Assembly (NCBI GenBank): GCA_002778785.1
Contig: PEZS01000007.1
Location: 1 to 64,000, forward strand
Reading direction: 5' to 3'
From: Bdellovibrionales bacterium CG10_big_fil_rev_8_21_14_0_10_45_34
GTDB lineage: Bacteria > Bdellovibrionota > Bdellovibrionia > Bdellovibrionales > 1-14-0-10-45-34
Length of the DNA stretch: 64,000 nucleotides
This document shows, piece after piece, positions 17,904 through 27,663 of the stretch (within the stretch, counting starts at the first letter, position 1; every line of letters begins with the position of its first letter). The position numbers and the translations under genes were made by a program. The notes beneath the pieces were generated by a model. The model searched no databases and was not told the DNA's origin. It saw nothing but the letters and a program-made list of their open reading frames with translations.

Positions 17904-19823
17904 ATGAATCGTCATAGCCTTTTATTTTTTGTCGGATTTTACATAGCTTACTTAGATGTGGCCCTTCCATCTTCAGGCGACATCAAAGCTAAAACTTTGA
18001 GAATCTGCGCCGGCCTTCTGCAAACCGACCTTCGAAGCCCCTCCAACGAGACATTTGAAGACCCTGATTTATCCGTGTATGTAGAAAGGTTCCTTCAGAC
18101 GGCTTTTGCCGTGCACGCTACAGACTACTTTCCACACAATGGATTATTAATGGCGGGCAAAGAAGAACATCTACAGGTAAGTAAACAGCTCACCCACTTC
18201 GCCCTTGGCAATTTGGTTCCGGGAACAACAACCAACAACTGGGAATACAAGCGGTTCGCTGTTTTGACAAAAATGGACCGTGTTCTAAAGGGATCCGTCA
18301 ACTTCTTCGCACAGGACACTGCCTATCTTGGCAGTTTTATGTTGAGCACCGATTCGATAGTCTTGGTGCCGCAAGACTTCGATGTACCAAAAAATGCTAC
18401 TTTGTCCTTTAGAGTCGTAAAATATCAAGGGGGACTTCGCGAAGCCGTTCAACAGCAAATTGTTTCTGAGGGGTTTCACATTGTTACGATGCCGATGGAC
18501 TCAGGCTATGATGGCGACCCAGCCTATTTTGCCGGTATCGACATTAACTCAGCCGAATTCACTCAACGTATTTTAAGAGTGTATTCACATCTGCGTTCAG
18601 AAAGTGCAACCACCAACTTGATTCATCGATCGACTGTACAATTAAATGAAATATTAGATACTTTTTCACCTAACGTAGGACTCTCCCCTACAGAATACCT
18701 TCTCTTAAAGTTAACACTCGAAAGGAGAATATCTCTATTAGTGGATCTACTAGAATCTGAAAAGTGGTCGGCTGAGCAGTCCGAAGCTATTGCTAATATA
18801 ATTTCTTCGCTCGAAGAGGTTTCGGCAAATGTCCGGCCGAACCCAGAGAAAAGAGATGTCACATCAAGATCGTTCAGAATAAATATTGCTCACATGAATT
18901 CGGATACAACTTTGCGCGAATTTCAAGAGCTACTTAACAAGATCACTGACCAAAACACCAAAGAGCTGGTTTTCGTAGAGTACGTATTGAGTCGGCTTCA
19001 GGTAAACGCTCTTCATAACAACGAAATTCACTCTCTTTCCGAAGAGCTCGGTAACCTGTTGGGTAGGGCTAGTGCGGATATTGGACTGAAGCCTTACATT
19101 ACAAAACGATTGATCGATTATTTTCAATTCTACGGCTTTAACACTTCGCGAAGCGACTCACTCAACCAAAGGTTCAAGAAGCTGTTCGACTTACCCTCTG
19201 TTAAGCTTTTTTTTACTAACGCACGAACAAGCTCCGATTTCGTTAGCCCTTCAACCGTGTGGATCGAAAAAAATGTTTCCGAAATCTATTTGAGTAAGTT
19301 TGTTGAGATTTTTCAACCTGGAACCGGGAGTTTTGTAAATCAAATTGGCACTGATTTAGACCTAGAAAACTGGAAAATAGCCGGGTACATCGCCCCCGAC
19401 TTTTCAACAGCTTTCCGAATACTTTTTAGTAAACTACTAGAGAAGGAGAGTTTAGGTATGGCAATATCGAAACTCACGACCTTTGTTGAAGATCAGGTAC
19501 TATTAGCGCAGTTGTTTTCAGTAAAATACTACAACAGCGGCGGGAACAAAAAAGCTTTTGTCGAATCCGTCTTGAAAAAATCGAGAATGCTGCTAAGACG
19601 ACTGAAGGGGTCTATGACAGATAATAAGGGGAATCAGCAGATCACATTAATTAATGATTCAAGTTCTCCGCTTTTGGTCCAGATGGAAGATACGACCTAT
19701 CAAATCACCTACATGAATAAAAAGTTTGAGACCGAAAAGCAACACTTAGTGGCCGCATACGTTCTCTATTTTCTGACAGATTCTGAACTTTCAACAATCG
19801 AAAATTTACTTAAGGAAATTTGA
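17904..19823 (+). CDS. Exported protein of unknown function (639 aa)
   Basis: No family recognised. Starting at ATG 17904 gives MNRHSLLFFVGFYIAYLDVALPSSG, a plausible signal peptide cleaved near residue 20-24. The longer in-frame reading from 17847 places this hydrophobic stretch internally, so I prefer the shorter one despite a weak AAAGA ribosome site. The mature part is predicted soluble, with many helices, one Cys and no repeats, and it ends in a helical segment. It has its own upstream region and faces glpK convergently across 48 nt. A 25-codon reading frame beginning with ATG at 17840 runs into its start and could be a leader, but this is unsupported. Confidence 0.7.
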   Translation: MNRHSLLFFVGFYIAYLDVALPSSGDIKAKTLRICAGLLQTDLRSPSNETFEDPDLSVYVERFLQTAFAVHATDYFPHNGLLMAGKEEHLQVSKQLTHFALGNLVPGTTTNNWEYKRFAVLTKMDRVLKGSVNFFAQDTAYLGSFMLSTDSIVLVPQDFDVPKNATLSFRVVKYQGGLREAVQQQIVSEGFHIVTMPMDSGYDGDPAYFAGIDINSAEFTQRILRVYSHLRSESATTNLIHRSTVQLNEILDTFSPNVGLSPTEYLLLKLTLERRISLLVDLLESEKWSAEQSEAIANIISSLEEVSANVRPNPEKRDVTSRSFRINIAHMNSDTTLREFQELLNKITDQNTKELVFVEYVLSRLQVNALHNNEIHSLSEELGNLLGRASADIGLKPYITKRLIDYFQFYGFNTSRSDSLNQRFKKLFDLPSVKLFFTNARTSSDFVSPSTVWIEKNVSEIYLSKFVEIFQPGTGSFVNQIGTDLDLENWKIAGYIAPDFSTAFRILFSKLLEKESLGMAISKLTTFVEDQVLLAQLFSVKYYNSGGNKKAFVESVLKKSRMLLRRLKGSMTDNKGNQQITLINDSSSPLLVQMEDTTYQITYMNKKFETEKQHLVAAYVLYFLTDSELSTIENLLKEI

Positions 19824-19871
19824 ATTTTGAGATCACGCCTAAATTGGATCACCGCTTAATTTGATCAAGAT

Positions 19872-21353
19872 TTACTGCGTTCTCTTGACGGCTGCATGCC
19901 ACCGATCTTCAAACTCAGCACGCGTTTTTTTGTCTATCTGGGGCTCGAATGCTTTATCGAGTTCCCAAGTAGCTTTTAGTTCTTTGGTGTTCTTCCACAT
20001 TCCCACTCCTAGACCCGCCAAATAAGCCGCTCCGGTAGAAGTACTCTCAACATTTTTGGGTCTCAACACAGCAGCATTCAAAAAGTCTGATTGCATTTGC
20101 ATTAGCAGGTCATTTCTCGTCGCGCCTCCATCTACTTTGAGATGCTTTATCTTGACCCCAGAGTCTTTCTCCATAGCCAGCATGAGATCCCTATTTTGAA
20201 GAGCCATCCCTTCGAGGACCGCCCTAGCAATATGCGCTCTCGTTGTACCTCTTGAGAGGCCCGACAACAAACCTCTTGCTTCTGGTATCCAGTGTGGCGC
20301 GCCTAATCCGGCCAAAGCGGGAACAAATACCACTCCGTCCGTACTGCTTACTTCTTTTGCCAATGCTTCAACATCCGAACTCTTCTCAATGAGCCCAAGT
20401 CCATCACGCAACCACTGCACGGCAGCCCCGCAAATGAACGCAGAACCCTCCATTGCGTAGACTGGTTTTTGATCTCCAATTTGCCACGCGACGGTGGACA
20501 CACAGCCCGATTTCGAAATCTCTAGTTGATTGCCCGTATTGAGCAAAACAAAACTACCCGTACCAAAAGTACATTTGGCGTCGCCGGCCTCAAAGCAGGT
20601 TTGTCCAAACAAAGCGGCTTGTTGATCACCGGCGATTCCTGAAATCGGAATTTGGCGCGAAAAGATCTCTCGATTGGTTGTTGCGCCCACCACACCGCTG
20701 CTAGGTACAATTTTTGGTAGCATGGTGTTTGGTATTCCGAAAAGCTCTAACATATCGTCGTCCCACTGAAGTGATTCGATATTCATCAGCTGAGTTCTTG
20801 ATGCGTTAGAAACATCTGTTACATGAAGTTCGCCGTTTGTTAGCCTCCATATGAGAAACGAGTCAATGTTGCCAAAAACAAGATCGCCATTTTTTGCTCG
20901 GGTTTTAGCTCCTTCTACATTCTCGAGAATCCACCGAATCTTTGAGGCTGAAAAGTACGGATCAATCACAAGGCCCGTCTTCTTCTGAATGAGATTTGCC
21001 AACTTTCGTTTCTTCAGGCTTTCGCAAAACTCTGCCGTTCGTCGGCACTGCCAAACAATAGCGTTATAAACGGGTTCCCCCGTGATGCGATCCCATACAA
21101 CAACGGTTTCTCGCTGATTAGTTATGCCTATTGCTGTTAGAGCACCCTGAGACACACCTGTCTTAGTGAGAACATCAGATACGGCCTTGCGCACGCTTGT
21201 CCAGATGTCTGAGGGATCATGTTCGACCCATCCTGACTTGGGGTAGATCTGCTTATATTCGTGATTTACTTGTCCTAACGATCTTCCGTTTGAGTCTACT
21301 ATGTTTGCTGTTGATCCTGTGGTTCCTTGATCGATGGCCAATATATAAGTCAT
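19872..21353 (-). CDS. glpK: Glycerol kinase
   Basis: The enzyme phosphorylates glycerol to sn-glycerol 3-phosphate using ATP (FGGY sugar-kinase family, 493 aa). Visible features are AIDQGTTGSTA (phosphate 1 motif), the glycerol-contacting NQRET, WQCRRT and SGIAGDQQAALFGQ, then KCTFGTGSFVLLN and DGGATRNDLLMQMQSD. The ATG at 21353 is preceded by GGGGAGG at the right distance; 12 further upstream codons are not needed. No glycerol facilitator or glycerol-3-phosphate dehydrogenase lies next to it. Confidence 0.97.
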   Translation of the reverse strand: MTYILAIDQGTTGSTANIVDSNGRSLGQVNHEYKQIYPKSGWVEHDPSDIWTSVRKAVSDVLTKTGVSQGALTAIGITNQRETVVVWDRITGEPVYNAIVWQCRRTAEFCESLKKRKLANLIQKKTGLVIDPYFSASKIRWILENVEGAKTRAKNGDLVFGNIDSFLIWRLTNGELHVTDVSNASRTQLMNIESLQWDDDMLELFGIPNTMLPKIVPSSGVVGATTNREIFSRQIPISGIAGDQQAALFGQTCFEAGDAKCTFGTGSFVLLNTGNQLEISKSGCVSTVAWQIGDQKPVYAMEGSAFICGAAVQWLRDGLGLIEKSSDVEALAKEVSSTDGVVFVPALAGLGAPHWIPEARGLLSGLSRGTTRAHIARAVLEGMALQNRDLMLAMEKDSGVKIKHLKVDGGATRNDLLMQMQSDFLNAAVLRPKNVESTSTGAAYLAGLGVGMWKNTKELKATWELDKAFEPQIDKKTRAEFEDRWHAAVKRTQ

Positions 21354-21627
21354 GCCTGCCTCCCCTGATTCATCAGCTTTATTTTGCAAATGCTACAAGT
21401 CAATGCGTTCAAAATATGCCCGTTCAAATGAATGACATGGAGGCAACAACGAGACTAGCGCCTCCTGAGATGCTTCAATTCGATCTCGAGGAGCTTTAAC
21501 CGATTCTCATATTGGTTCGACCTCCTTCAAATAGGCTGCGCCGAAAGCCGAAATGAGTTGTCTTTTGCAAATGAGTTGGTAACTCCTGTGTTAGGGCCTA
21601 CAGTTACGCCCAATTAAGGAATGAGAT

Positions 21628-22389
21628 TTGAAACAAAACCTTAAAAAACTACTTGATAAACTGAATCACCTTGAACGTGAGGAGGTGTTCTTTGACCTCA
21701 TGCCGCGTTTCTTTTTGGAGGGCCTGCGGAAGTACCTTAGGGTCGAAGTCGAAGGTCTTGAACACCTACCGAAAAGGGGTCGCGCACTCATTGTGCCAAA
21801 TCATAGTGGATTCGCGGGTTTCGATGCCGTTATTTTGGCCAACGAGATCCAGCGTTCTAAGGGTAGAGTGCCGCGCTTAATGGCCCATAAGCTTTGGTTT
21901 ATGAACAATTGGATGACTCAGGCCGGTAAAAAGTTTGGTCTTGTCGAAGCCACAACCGATAACGCACGAGAGGCACTTAACCGAAATCACCTTGTCGTGC
22001 TGTTCCCAGAAGGTGAGGAAGGAAACTTTAAGCCTAGTATTGAGAAGTATCGGTTAAAAGAGTTTAAGCGCGGTTTTATTCGGCTAGCTGTCGAGAGTGA
22101 AGCACCTATCATTCCAACAGTCATCATAGGTGCGGAAGAAACGCACATCACATTATTTCAGATTCGCGCTTTAAGAAAATATTTCGGATTGATCATACCC
22201 ATACCGCTAAATTTGTTTCCACTTCCGGCAAGGTGGAAAATCAGATTCTTGGAACCTGTATTTATCCCAGAAGGCGCCCGGCTTTGTGAAGACGAAGAGT
22301 CCGTGCACGATCTCTGCGAATCTCTGCAAGCAAAGATCCAGCACGCCATCGACGAAGAGCTTCAAAAGCGAGGCAACCCCTATTTTTGA
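21628..22389 (+). CDS. PlsC-like acyltransferase
   Basis: A 253-residue glycerolipid acyltransferase-fold protein, probably transferring acyl chains to lysophospholipid or a related acceptor at the inner membrane. VPNHSGFAGFDAV carries the catalytic His/Asp pair (H-x5-D spacing rather than the classical HX4D). LFPEGEEG matches the FPEG block, and APIIPTVIIGAEET matches the P-block. The only start in frame is a TTG at 21628 with AAGGA six nt upstream. The family is related to the Lpxtg-less TMEM68-type acyltransferases, as is the protein at 42693-43664. Confidence 0.85.
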   Translation: MKQNLKKLLDKLNHLEREEVFFDLMPRFFLEGLRKYLRVEVEGLEHLPKRGRALIVPNHSGFAGFDAVILANEIQRSKGRVPRLMAHKLWFMNNWMTQAGKKFGLVEATTDNAREALNRNHLVVLFPEGEEGNFKPSIEKYRLKEFKRGFIRLAVESEAPIIPTVIIGAEETHITLFQIRALRKYFGLIIPIPLNLFPLPARWKIRFLEPVFIPEGARLCEDEESVHDLCESLQAKIQHAIDEELQKRGNPYF

Positions 22390-22396
22390 TAAATAA

Positions 22397-22438
22397 CTAG
22401 GGGCTGTTGACGTCTAATGAAACGTCAACAACACCTAG
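22397..22438. terminator. Strong hairpin between convergent genes
   Basis: TGTTGACGT (22405-22413) pairs perfectly with ACGTCAACA (22422-22430) around an 8-nt loop. CTAGG/CCTAG extends the stem beyond a 3x3 internal loop. It begins 8 nt after the acyltransferase stop and lies before the convergent 22491-22889 gene. It lacks a U-run, so termination is inferred from its position only. Confidence 0.5.
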
Positions 22439-22490
22439 CGCTTGCGCGAATTATCATCAATAACCAGCCCGACTAATTTAGGAACGGCAC

Positions 22491-22889
22491 CTAGTAGGTG
22501 TTTTCGTAAATTTGCTCAACGGCCATCGGGTTAGTAAATTGGATCGGCTTTTTGGTGTCTAGCTTTTCTGCTCGGAGCGTGAATTGTTCGAGCTGGGGGG
22601 ACTGATTGCAAACGTCCAATCTCAGCCTTTTAATTGTAACAAATTGAACGCTTTGAACCTCTTTTATTTCAACAGTGAAGTCTTCGAGATTGGTACAACC
22701 TGAAGTATAGGCGCTAAAAGTAACTTCAGCGGGGCCCACAACCATTCCACCCGGTTCTGCACCTGGCATATGATTTACATAAACTTTTTGTTTCACAGAT
22801 ACGCCGCTGATTCGCTCCGAAGCTGATGCTGATCCAGCTGCAAGTGTCGCGAAAGTAGCAAAAGTTGTAAAAATGATTCTGAAGCCCAT
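22491..22889 (-). CDS. Small exported protein of unknown function (132 aa)
   Basis: No family recognised. The ATG at 22889 has AGGGGG five nt upstream and gives a perfect signal peptide (MGFRIIFTTFATFATLAAGSASA, cleavage after SASA). An upstream in-frame start at 22976 would bury it. The mature domain of about 108 residues has two cysteines (in SGCTNLED and LDVCNQSP), likely a disulfide, and alternating hydrophobic residues that suggest a beta-sandwich. It is periplasmic or secreted. Confidence 0.72.
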   Translation of the reverse strand: MGFRIIFTTFATFATLAAGSASASERISGVSVKQKVYVNHMPGAEPGGMVVGPAEVTFSAYTSGCTNLEDFTVEIKEVQSVQFVTIKRLRLDVCNQSPQLEQFTLRAEKLDTKKPIQFTNPMAVEQIYENTY

Positions 22890-23077
22890 ATATCCCCCTA
22901 GTGTAAGAGATTTTTGAATCCCCTGTTCTGTTAGTTTTAGGAGATTAGAACTTCGCCCGGGGGGCGTCACCCTCAAGAGGGGGATTGTAAAAAGTTCACG
23001 GAGGCTTGGAAGGCCAATCGCTCACGACCCAGATTATTTAGAAGGCGCAATCACTCAGGTCGGCTGAAGGTGACGGC

Positions 23078-23398
23078 CTAATCGCTGAGATCAGCTCCTA
23101 TAGTCTCGAGAGTTTGATTCCAGACTTTTATGATGATTCCTGGTTCATTTTCATCTCTTCTTACTAGGCCTCTTACAAGAATTGCCGCAATTGCGACAAC
23201 GACCACCAGAATCAACACGTACTCCACTATCGCCTGTCCCTTAGCTGGCATTGTAGATGGCTCTCGTGCCTTACCTTTTCCGCTCACCTCTCGATTAACG
23301 CGTCCATTAGCATGCCAAGCGCCTCGACGCTCTAAAAGTGACCCCGATTTGGCGGGATCTATTTTGAGAGGGCAAGTGGTTTTACTTTCGATACACAT
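23078..23398 (-). CDS. Flp-type (type IVb) pilin-like protein
   Basis: The C-terminal part contains KGQAIVEYVLILVVVVAIAA, which fits the Flp prepilin processing site (Gly followed by a mature N-terminus with Glu5-Tyr6) and the long hydrophobic pilin helix. The conserved tail ends TLETIGADLSD. Flp pilins are exported and assembled by Tad machinery, none of which is in this window. The start is unclear. An ATG at 23398 gives a long basic leader of about 50 residues, while an ATG at 23251 gives the short leader usual for Flp but lacks a ribosome site. It is divergent from the TlpA-like gene. Confidence 0.7.
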   Translation of the reverse strand: MCIESKTTCPLKIDPAKSGSLLERRGAWHANGRVNREVSGKGKAREPSTMPAKGQAIVEYVLILVVVVAIAAILVRGLVRRDENEPGIIIKVWNQTLETIGADLSD

Positions 23399-23485
23399 AG
23401 TTTTGTCTTCGTATAGAGTTTCTCTTATTATAGTACGACGATAGCATAAGGACTTAGAATAAATTGCCCGTTGCGCGGACCACAT

Positions 23486-24082
23486 ATGGTCTTATGGTGG
23501 GTGTTTTGGAGCAACGACTTGTTCAAATCGAAGAGTAAACCGGTTATTGCAATCTTGTTTTTATTATTCTCGGGCGGGTGCCTCACCGCTATGCTGCTTT
23601 ACTTTGGTCCAACCAACAATCTTATGGACGCATCCGAAAGCGTGAGGCTGGGCGAATTGACTTCTCTTGACGGAGTAATCACAGACAGAGATGGCGGCGA
23701 GACTCAGCTCAGCGAGTTCAGGGGCAAACATCTACTTCTCAGTTTTTGGGCGAGCTGGTGTGCGCCCTGCTTGGTCGAGCTACCTACACTTCAGCGACTT
23801 CAAAACAAATTTCCGGAAGAATCGTTTTTGGTGATTGCTATCAACGTTGAGCCTCCAGAAGAGTCCGAGAAGTTTAAAGAGAGTTTTTGGCTACAGAATA
23901 AACTCACCTTAAAACACTTTTACGACAAAGACTCGAATTTGGCAGAGAAATTGAATGTCGAAGGTCTCCCGGCGAACTTTATACTGGATCCCGAGGGCAG
24001 ATTGGTTTCTGCTTCTTATGGTAGTAACGACTGGAGTTCAGACTCAGTCGTCAGTACTATCAAATCTCTTATCAATAAATAA
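23486..24082 (+). CDS. Membrane-anchored thioredoxin-like protein (TlpA/ResA type)
   Basis: A 198-residue periplasm-facing thiol-disulfide oxidoreductase. An N-terminal TM anchor (about residues 18-40) is followed by a TlpA-like fold with the active site WASWCAPCLVELP (CxxC) and the cis-Pro loop in VEGLPANFILD. Such proteins reduce cytochrome c haem-binding cysteines or other periplasmic disulfides; the partner here is unknown. The ATG at 23486 is used, as the TTG at 23471 lies on the divergent pilin's upstream sequence and no ribosome site separates them. Confidence 0.88.
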   Translation: MVLWWVFWSNDLFKSKSKPVIAILFLLFSGGCLTAMLLYFGPTNNLMDASESVRLGELTSLDGVITDRDGGETQLSEFRGKHLLLSFWASWCAPCLVELPTLQRLQNKFPEESFLVIAINVEPPEESEKFKESFWLQNKLTLKHFYDKDSNLAEKLNVEGLPANFILDPEGRLVSASYGSNDWSSDSVVSTIKSLINK

Positions 24083-24086
24083 CTTA

Positions 24087-24503
24087 CTAGCTAGGGATAC
24101 TAGAGAGCAAGATGACTTCCCCACTAGCAGAGTCCCGCTGGATTCGCGGAACTACTCGATCGCAAATTTCTTCAATTTGTTCGACGGCGGAAACACTGTT
24201 TAACCCCAGCACGATGCTCCCATCAAGTTCATGAACTTCAAACGGAGTTATACCGTCGAAAACTTCACCGAACGTGGTCGCATTGGGATAAAGCATTACG
24301 AACAAGTGACCCGACGCCTCATTCTCATTTGCATTCTGAAATAAAGGAGCAAGTCTATCTCGTACACAGAAATAAACCTTTAAGGCCTCAGCTTCTAAAT
24401 TCTGCGAAAAATAGACTCTCACTGGACCATCAAATATAGCTGTATTGAATAGCGGCCTAAAAAACTTCGAATGAACAATTTCAGGAACCTTGGCAAACTC
24501 CAT
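24087..24503 (-). CDS. Hypothetical protein downstream of hutI (138 aa)
   Basis: No family recognised. The start at 24503 is chosen because AGAGGGGG lies seven nt upstream. There is no signal peptide or TM, and the protein appears to be a small alpha/beta cytoplasmic domain. The gene begins about 60 nt after hutI on the same strand, so it may be the last gene of the histidine operon, but nothing in its sequence links it to histidine breakdown. Confidence 0.6.
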   Translation of the reverse strand: MEFAKVPEIVHSKFFRPLFNTAIFDGPVRVYFSQNLEAEALKVYFCVRDRLAPLFQNANENEASGHLFVMLYPNATTFGEVFDGITPFEVHELDGSIVLGLNSVSAVEQIEEICDRVVPRIQRDSASGEVILLSSIPS

Positions 24504-24564
24504 TAAGATGCCCCCTCTTAATTCAAGGTTAGGAAGCATCGCGCATAAAAATCAAAACATTTTT

Positions 24565-25785
24565 TTAAAAAAGTGAACTTCCTTTAACAAAAACCGAACT
24601 AACTGGGTGAACACCAATAGAATAAAAGAAGTCGCCAGGTTTACTCCCAGTCGTAAAAAAGTTCGCGGTAAAGTTCTCTTTGATCGCACCGCAATCAGTT
24701 CTTGAAAGTGCCAGAGCGGCGTTCACGGTGTACGCACAAAATACTTGCGGCAAACTCATCTTCATTTTTAGCCTGGCAAGTACGCCAACCAAGGAAAGAT
24801 CCTGAGTCGGACTACTGCCTGGATTAAAGTCTGTCGCAAGGGCCACTTTTGCTCCGGCATCCATGAAACCTTGAGCGTTTGGATAGTTGATTCCTAAATA
24901 AAGATCACTCGTCGGAAGCAAAACTGCGATAGCCCCTGAGGAGCCAAAGTTTCGGACGTCTTCAACACTCATGCAAACCAGGTGATCACAACTAACAGCC
25001 CCGTGCTGAATGGCTAAATCCACCGACCCCATCCGGCTTAACTGTTCGCTATGGCAGACGATTTGAAGTCCGAGGGCCTTCGCTTTTTCAAACAAAGCTC
25101 TTGCCTGCTGAAGGTTAAAAAATCCTTTTTCAATAAATATATCTACTCTGCTCGCCAATTTTAGACGGGCAATTTCTGGAAGCTGGTTATCTACAACGTC
25201 TTGAAAATAGGCCTCTAAAGAGACGCCTGCAGGAACACTGTGTGCGCCCAAAAAAGTCGACACAATTTCTGGCCCTTTCAAAGCCTTCGCCACTTTAAGC
25301 AGTTTCACCTCAGATACTAAATTCAGCCCGTACCCTGACTTCACTTCAAGAAGTGCAACACCTTGCCGAGCGAACCTATCAGCCCGATGCTGAGACAATT
25401 TAAGTAACTCCTCATACGAGGCCATGCGAGTGGCCTCAACCGTTGAATTGATGCCTCCGCCCTCTTGAGCTATTTGTTGGTAAGACTTACCGCAGATGCG
25501 TTCGTCGAACTCTTTAGATCTGTCTCCTGCAAAAACAAGATGAGTGTGACACTCAGTAAAAGCCGGAAACACCGATTCACAATCGAGCTTCGTTTCTTTT
25601 TGAATTTTCTTGCTCAGCTCGCCAGGAATCTCTGCCTGTGCGCCCACCCATACATACCTGCCTCCGTTGACAATGAAAGCTCCATTTCGAATAGCCGAAA
25701 AGTCAAGATCAGTAAGATCTTTCATCGGGGTATTCAGCATACCCTGAAACGTGTAGAGATTTTTGATTCCTGAGAACAATTCCAT
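24565..25785 (-). CDS. hutI: Imidazolonepropionase
   Basis: The third step of histidine degradation: hydrolysis of 4-imidazolone-5-propionate to N-formimino-L-glutamate. A 406-residue amidohydrolase-fold metalloenzyme with the metal-binding FTECHTHLVFAGDR, GGGINSTV, the EVKSGYGL and FLGAHSVP blocks, CHSEQLSRMG (metal/substrate His) and the ALATDFNPGSSPT block containing the catalytic Asp. A GGAGAAA ribosome site precedes the ATG. It is the third gene of the hutH-hutU-hutI row, 131 nt from hutU. Confidence 0.95.
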   Translation of the reverse strand: MELFSGIKNLYTFQGMLNTPMKDLTDLDFSAIRNGAFIVNGGRYVWVGAQAEIPGELSKKIQKETKLDCESVFPAFTECHTHLVFAGDRSKEFDERICGKSYQQIAQEGGGINSTVEATRMASYEELLKLSQHRADRFARQGVALLEVKSGYGLNLVSEVKLLKVAKALKGPEIVSTFLGAHSVPAGVSLEAYFQDVVDNQLPEIARLKLASRVDIFIEKGFFNLQQARALFEKAKALGLQIVCHSEQLSRMGSVDLAIQHGAVSCDHLVCMSVEDVRNFGSSGAIAVLLPTSDLYLGINYPNAQGFMDAGAKVALATDFNPGSSPTQDLSLVGVLARLKMKMSLPQVFCAYTVNAALALSRTDCGAIKENFTANFFTTGSKPGDFFYSIGVHPVSSVFVKGSSLF

Positions 25786-25916
25786 TAATCAGCTTTCTCC
25801 GATAGTTTAAAGACAAGACATACGCACTTCGGGTCTCTTACCATTTCGGACCTAAAGAAAGTGAGAATAGATCAACTGTTTCACAAACATACCAAAAAAG
25901 CAGAGCCAAAATCTCC

Positions 25917-27566
25917 TTATTCCCAAAGATTTTCGAGTCCTCGTTCGCGAGCGACCTGCTTAGCTTCGTCATAACCTGCGTCGATGTGCCTAAACAGTCC
26001 CATCGCCGGATCGGCGGTTAGAACTTTTTGCAATCTTGCTTCGGCCTCTTTCGTTCCATCGGCGACGATAACCTGCCCCGCATGAAGACTATAGCCCATA
26101 CCAACTCCACCACCATGATGAAAGCTCACCCAGGTGGCACCACAAGCTGTATTCACTAACGCATTGAGAATGGGCCAATCAGCTACCGCATCACTCCCAT
26201 CTTTCATCTTCTCAGTTTCTCGGTTAGGTGAAGCAACACTTCCACAGTCAAGGTGATCGCGCCCGATAACAATTGGCGCCTTCACTTTACCTTGGCGAAC
26301 AAGTTCGTTAAAACGCACGCCCGCCTTGGCTCGCTCACCATACTCAAGCCAACATATGCGCGCCGGCAAACCCTGAAAACTAATTTTCTCTTCTGCCATC
26401 TTAAGCCAATTCAATAGTGGTTTCTTATCGGGAAACAGCTCTCTGAGCGCATCATCCGTTACCTTAATGTCATTCGGATCACCTGACAGCGCAACCCATC
26501 TGAAGGGTCCACTTCCGCGGCAAAAAAGCGGGCGAATAAATGCGGGAACAAATCCCGGAAACTCAAACGCCTCTTTAAGACCCGCTTCAAAAGCTCTAGC
26601 GCGAATGTTATTTCCATAGTCAAAAGTCAACGCGCCACGCTTCTGCATTTCAAGCATTAACTCCACATGGCGCTTCATCGCCATCATAGCAAGATCCACA
26701 TACTTCTTCGGATGAGCCTTCCTTAATTCAAGAGCCGCCTCAAAGGTCATTCCGTTTGGAATATACCCAATAAGTGGATCGTGAGCCGAGGTCTGATCTG
26801 TTAACATATCCGGTACGAAGTTAGCCTTCAGGGCATCTTCAAGCACGTCGACAGCATTTGCGTGAATAGCAATCGACTTCGCAATCCCCTTGGCTTGGTA
26901 GTCGCGCGCCTTTTTTAAAGCTTCATCTAAATTAGAACAAACTTCATCGACATACTTTGTATCTAATCGTTTTTGAATGCGCGTTCGATCCACTTCTGCT
27001 GCAATCACGATGGCGCCAGCAAAGACGCCGGCCAGAGTTTGGGCTCCGCCCATTCCCCCAAGCCCCGCTGTCAATATTATCTTTCCCGAAAGATCGCCAC
27101 CAAATTTTTGTCGACCCGCTTCTACAAAAGTTTCATATGTGCCTTGAACAATTCCTTGGCTACCAATGTAAATCCACGAACCAGCCGTCATTTGGCCGTA
27201 CATCATTAGGCCTTTTTTATCGAGTTCGTTGAAATGATCCCAATTTGCCCAATTGCCAACGAGGTTTGAATTTGCAATCAACACTCTGGGCGCATCTAGA
27301 TGGGTTTTCAAAATCCCAACTGGTTTTCCAGATTGAACGAGTAGTGTTTCGTCGTTTTCAAGGGTCTTGAGCGCTTCGAGTATTTTATCAAAACAATCCC
27401 AGTTACGCGCAGCCTTTCCTTTACCTCCATAGACGATAAGTTCTTCGGGGTGCTCGGCTACATTAGGGTCCAAATTGTTTTGGATCATCCGGTACGCCGC
27501 CTCTTGAAGCCAGCCTTTACAATTGAGGTGAGTTCCCGTGGGAGCCTTTATCGTTCTTGAAGCCAT
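25917..27566 (-). CDS. hutU: Urocanate hydratase
   Basis: The second step of histidine degradation: NAD+-dependent hydration of urocanate to imidazolone propionate. The 549-residue protein is collinear with the family, with the [14 protein letters not shown]-terminal block, the NAD-binding [19 protein letters not shown] region and the active-site Cys block [16 protein letters not shown] near residue 430, then [11 protein letters not shown]. The ATG has an AAGGAG ribosome site. It lies between hutH and hutI. Confidence 0.97.
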   Translation of the reverse strand: MASRTIKAPTGTHLNCKGWLQEAAYRMIQNNLDPNVAEHPEELIVYGGKGKAARNWDCFDKILEALKTLENDETLLVQSGKPVGILKTHLDAPRVLIANSNLVGNWANWDHFNELDKKGLMMYGQMTAGSWIYIGSQGIVQGTYETFVEAGRQKFGGDLSGKIILTAGLGGMGGAQTLAGVFAGAIVIAAEVDRTRIQKRLDTKYVDEVCSNLDEALKKARDYQAKGIAKSIAIHANAVDVLEDALKANFVPDMLTDQTSAHDPLIGYIPNGMTFEAALELRKAHPKKYVDLAMMAMKRHVELMLEMQKRGALTFDYGNNIRARAFEAGLKEAFEFPGFVPAFIRPLFCRGSGPFRWVALSGDPNDIKVTDDALRELFPDKKPLLNWLKMAEEKISFQGLPARICWLEYGERAKAGVRFNELVRQGKVKAPIVIGRDHLDCGSVASPNRETEKMKDGSDAVADWPILNALVNTACGATWVSFHHGGGVGMGYSLHAGQVIVADGTKEAEARLQKVLTADPAMGLFRHIDAGYDEAKQVARERGLENLWE

Positions 27567-27663
27567 ATTACTACTCCTTGCGGCAAAAGTGCTGCCAATA
27601 ATGTCTATCTACTCTTGTGCGGATCCAAACTATCTCATTCAAAACCGCATTCAAAAAGACTAC

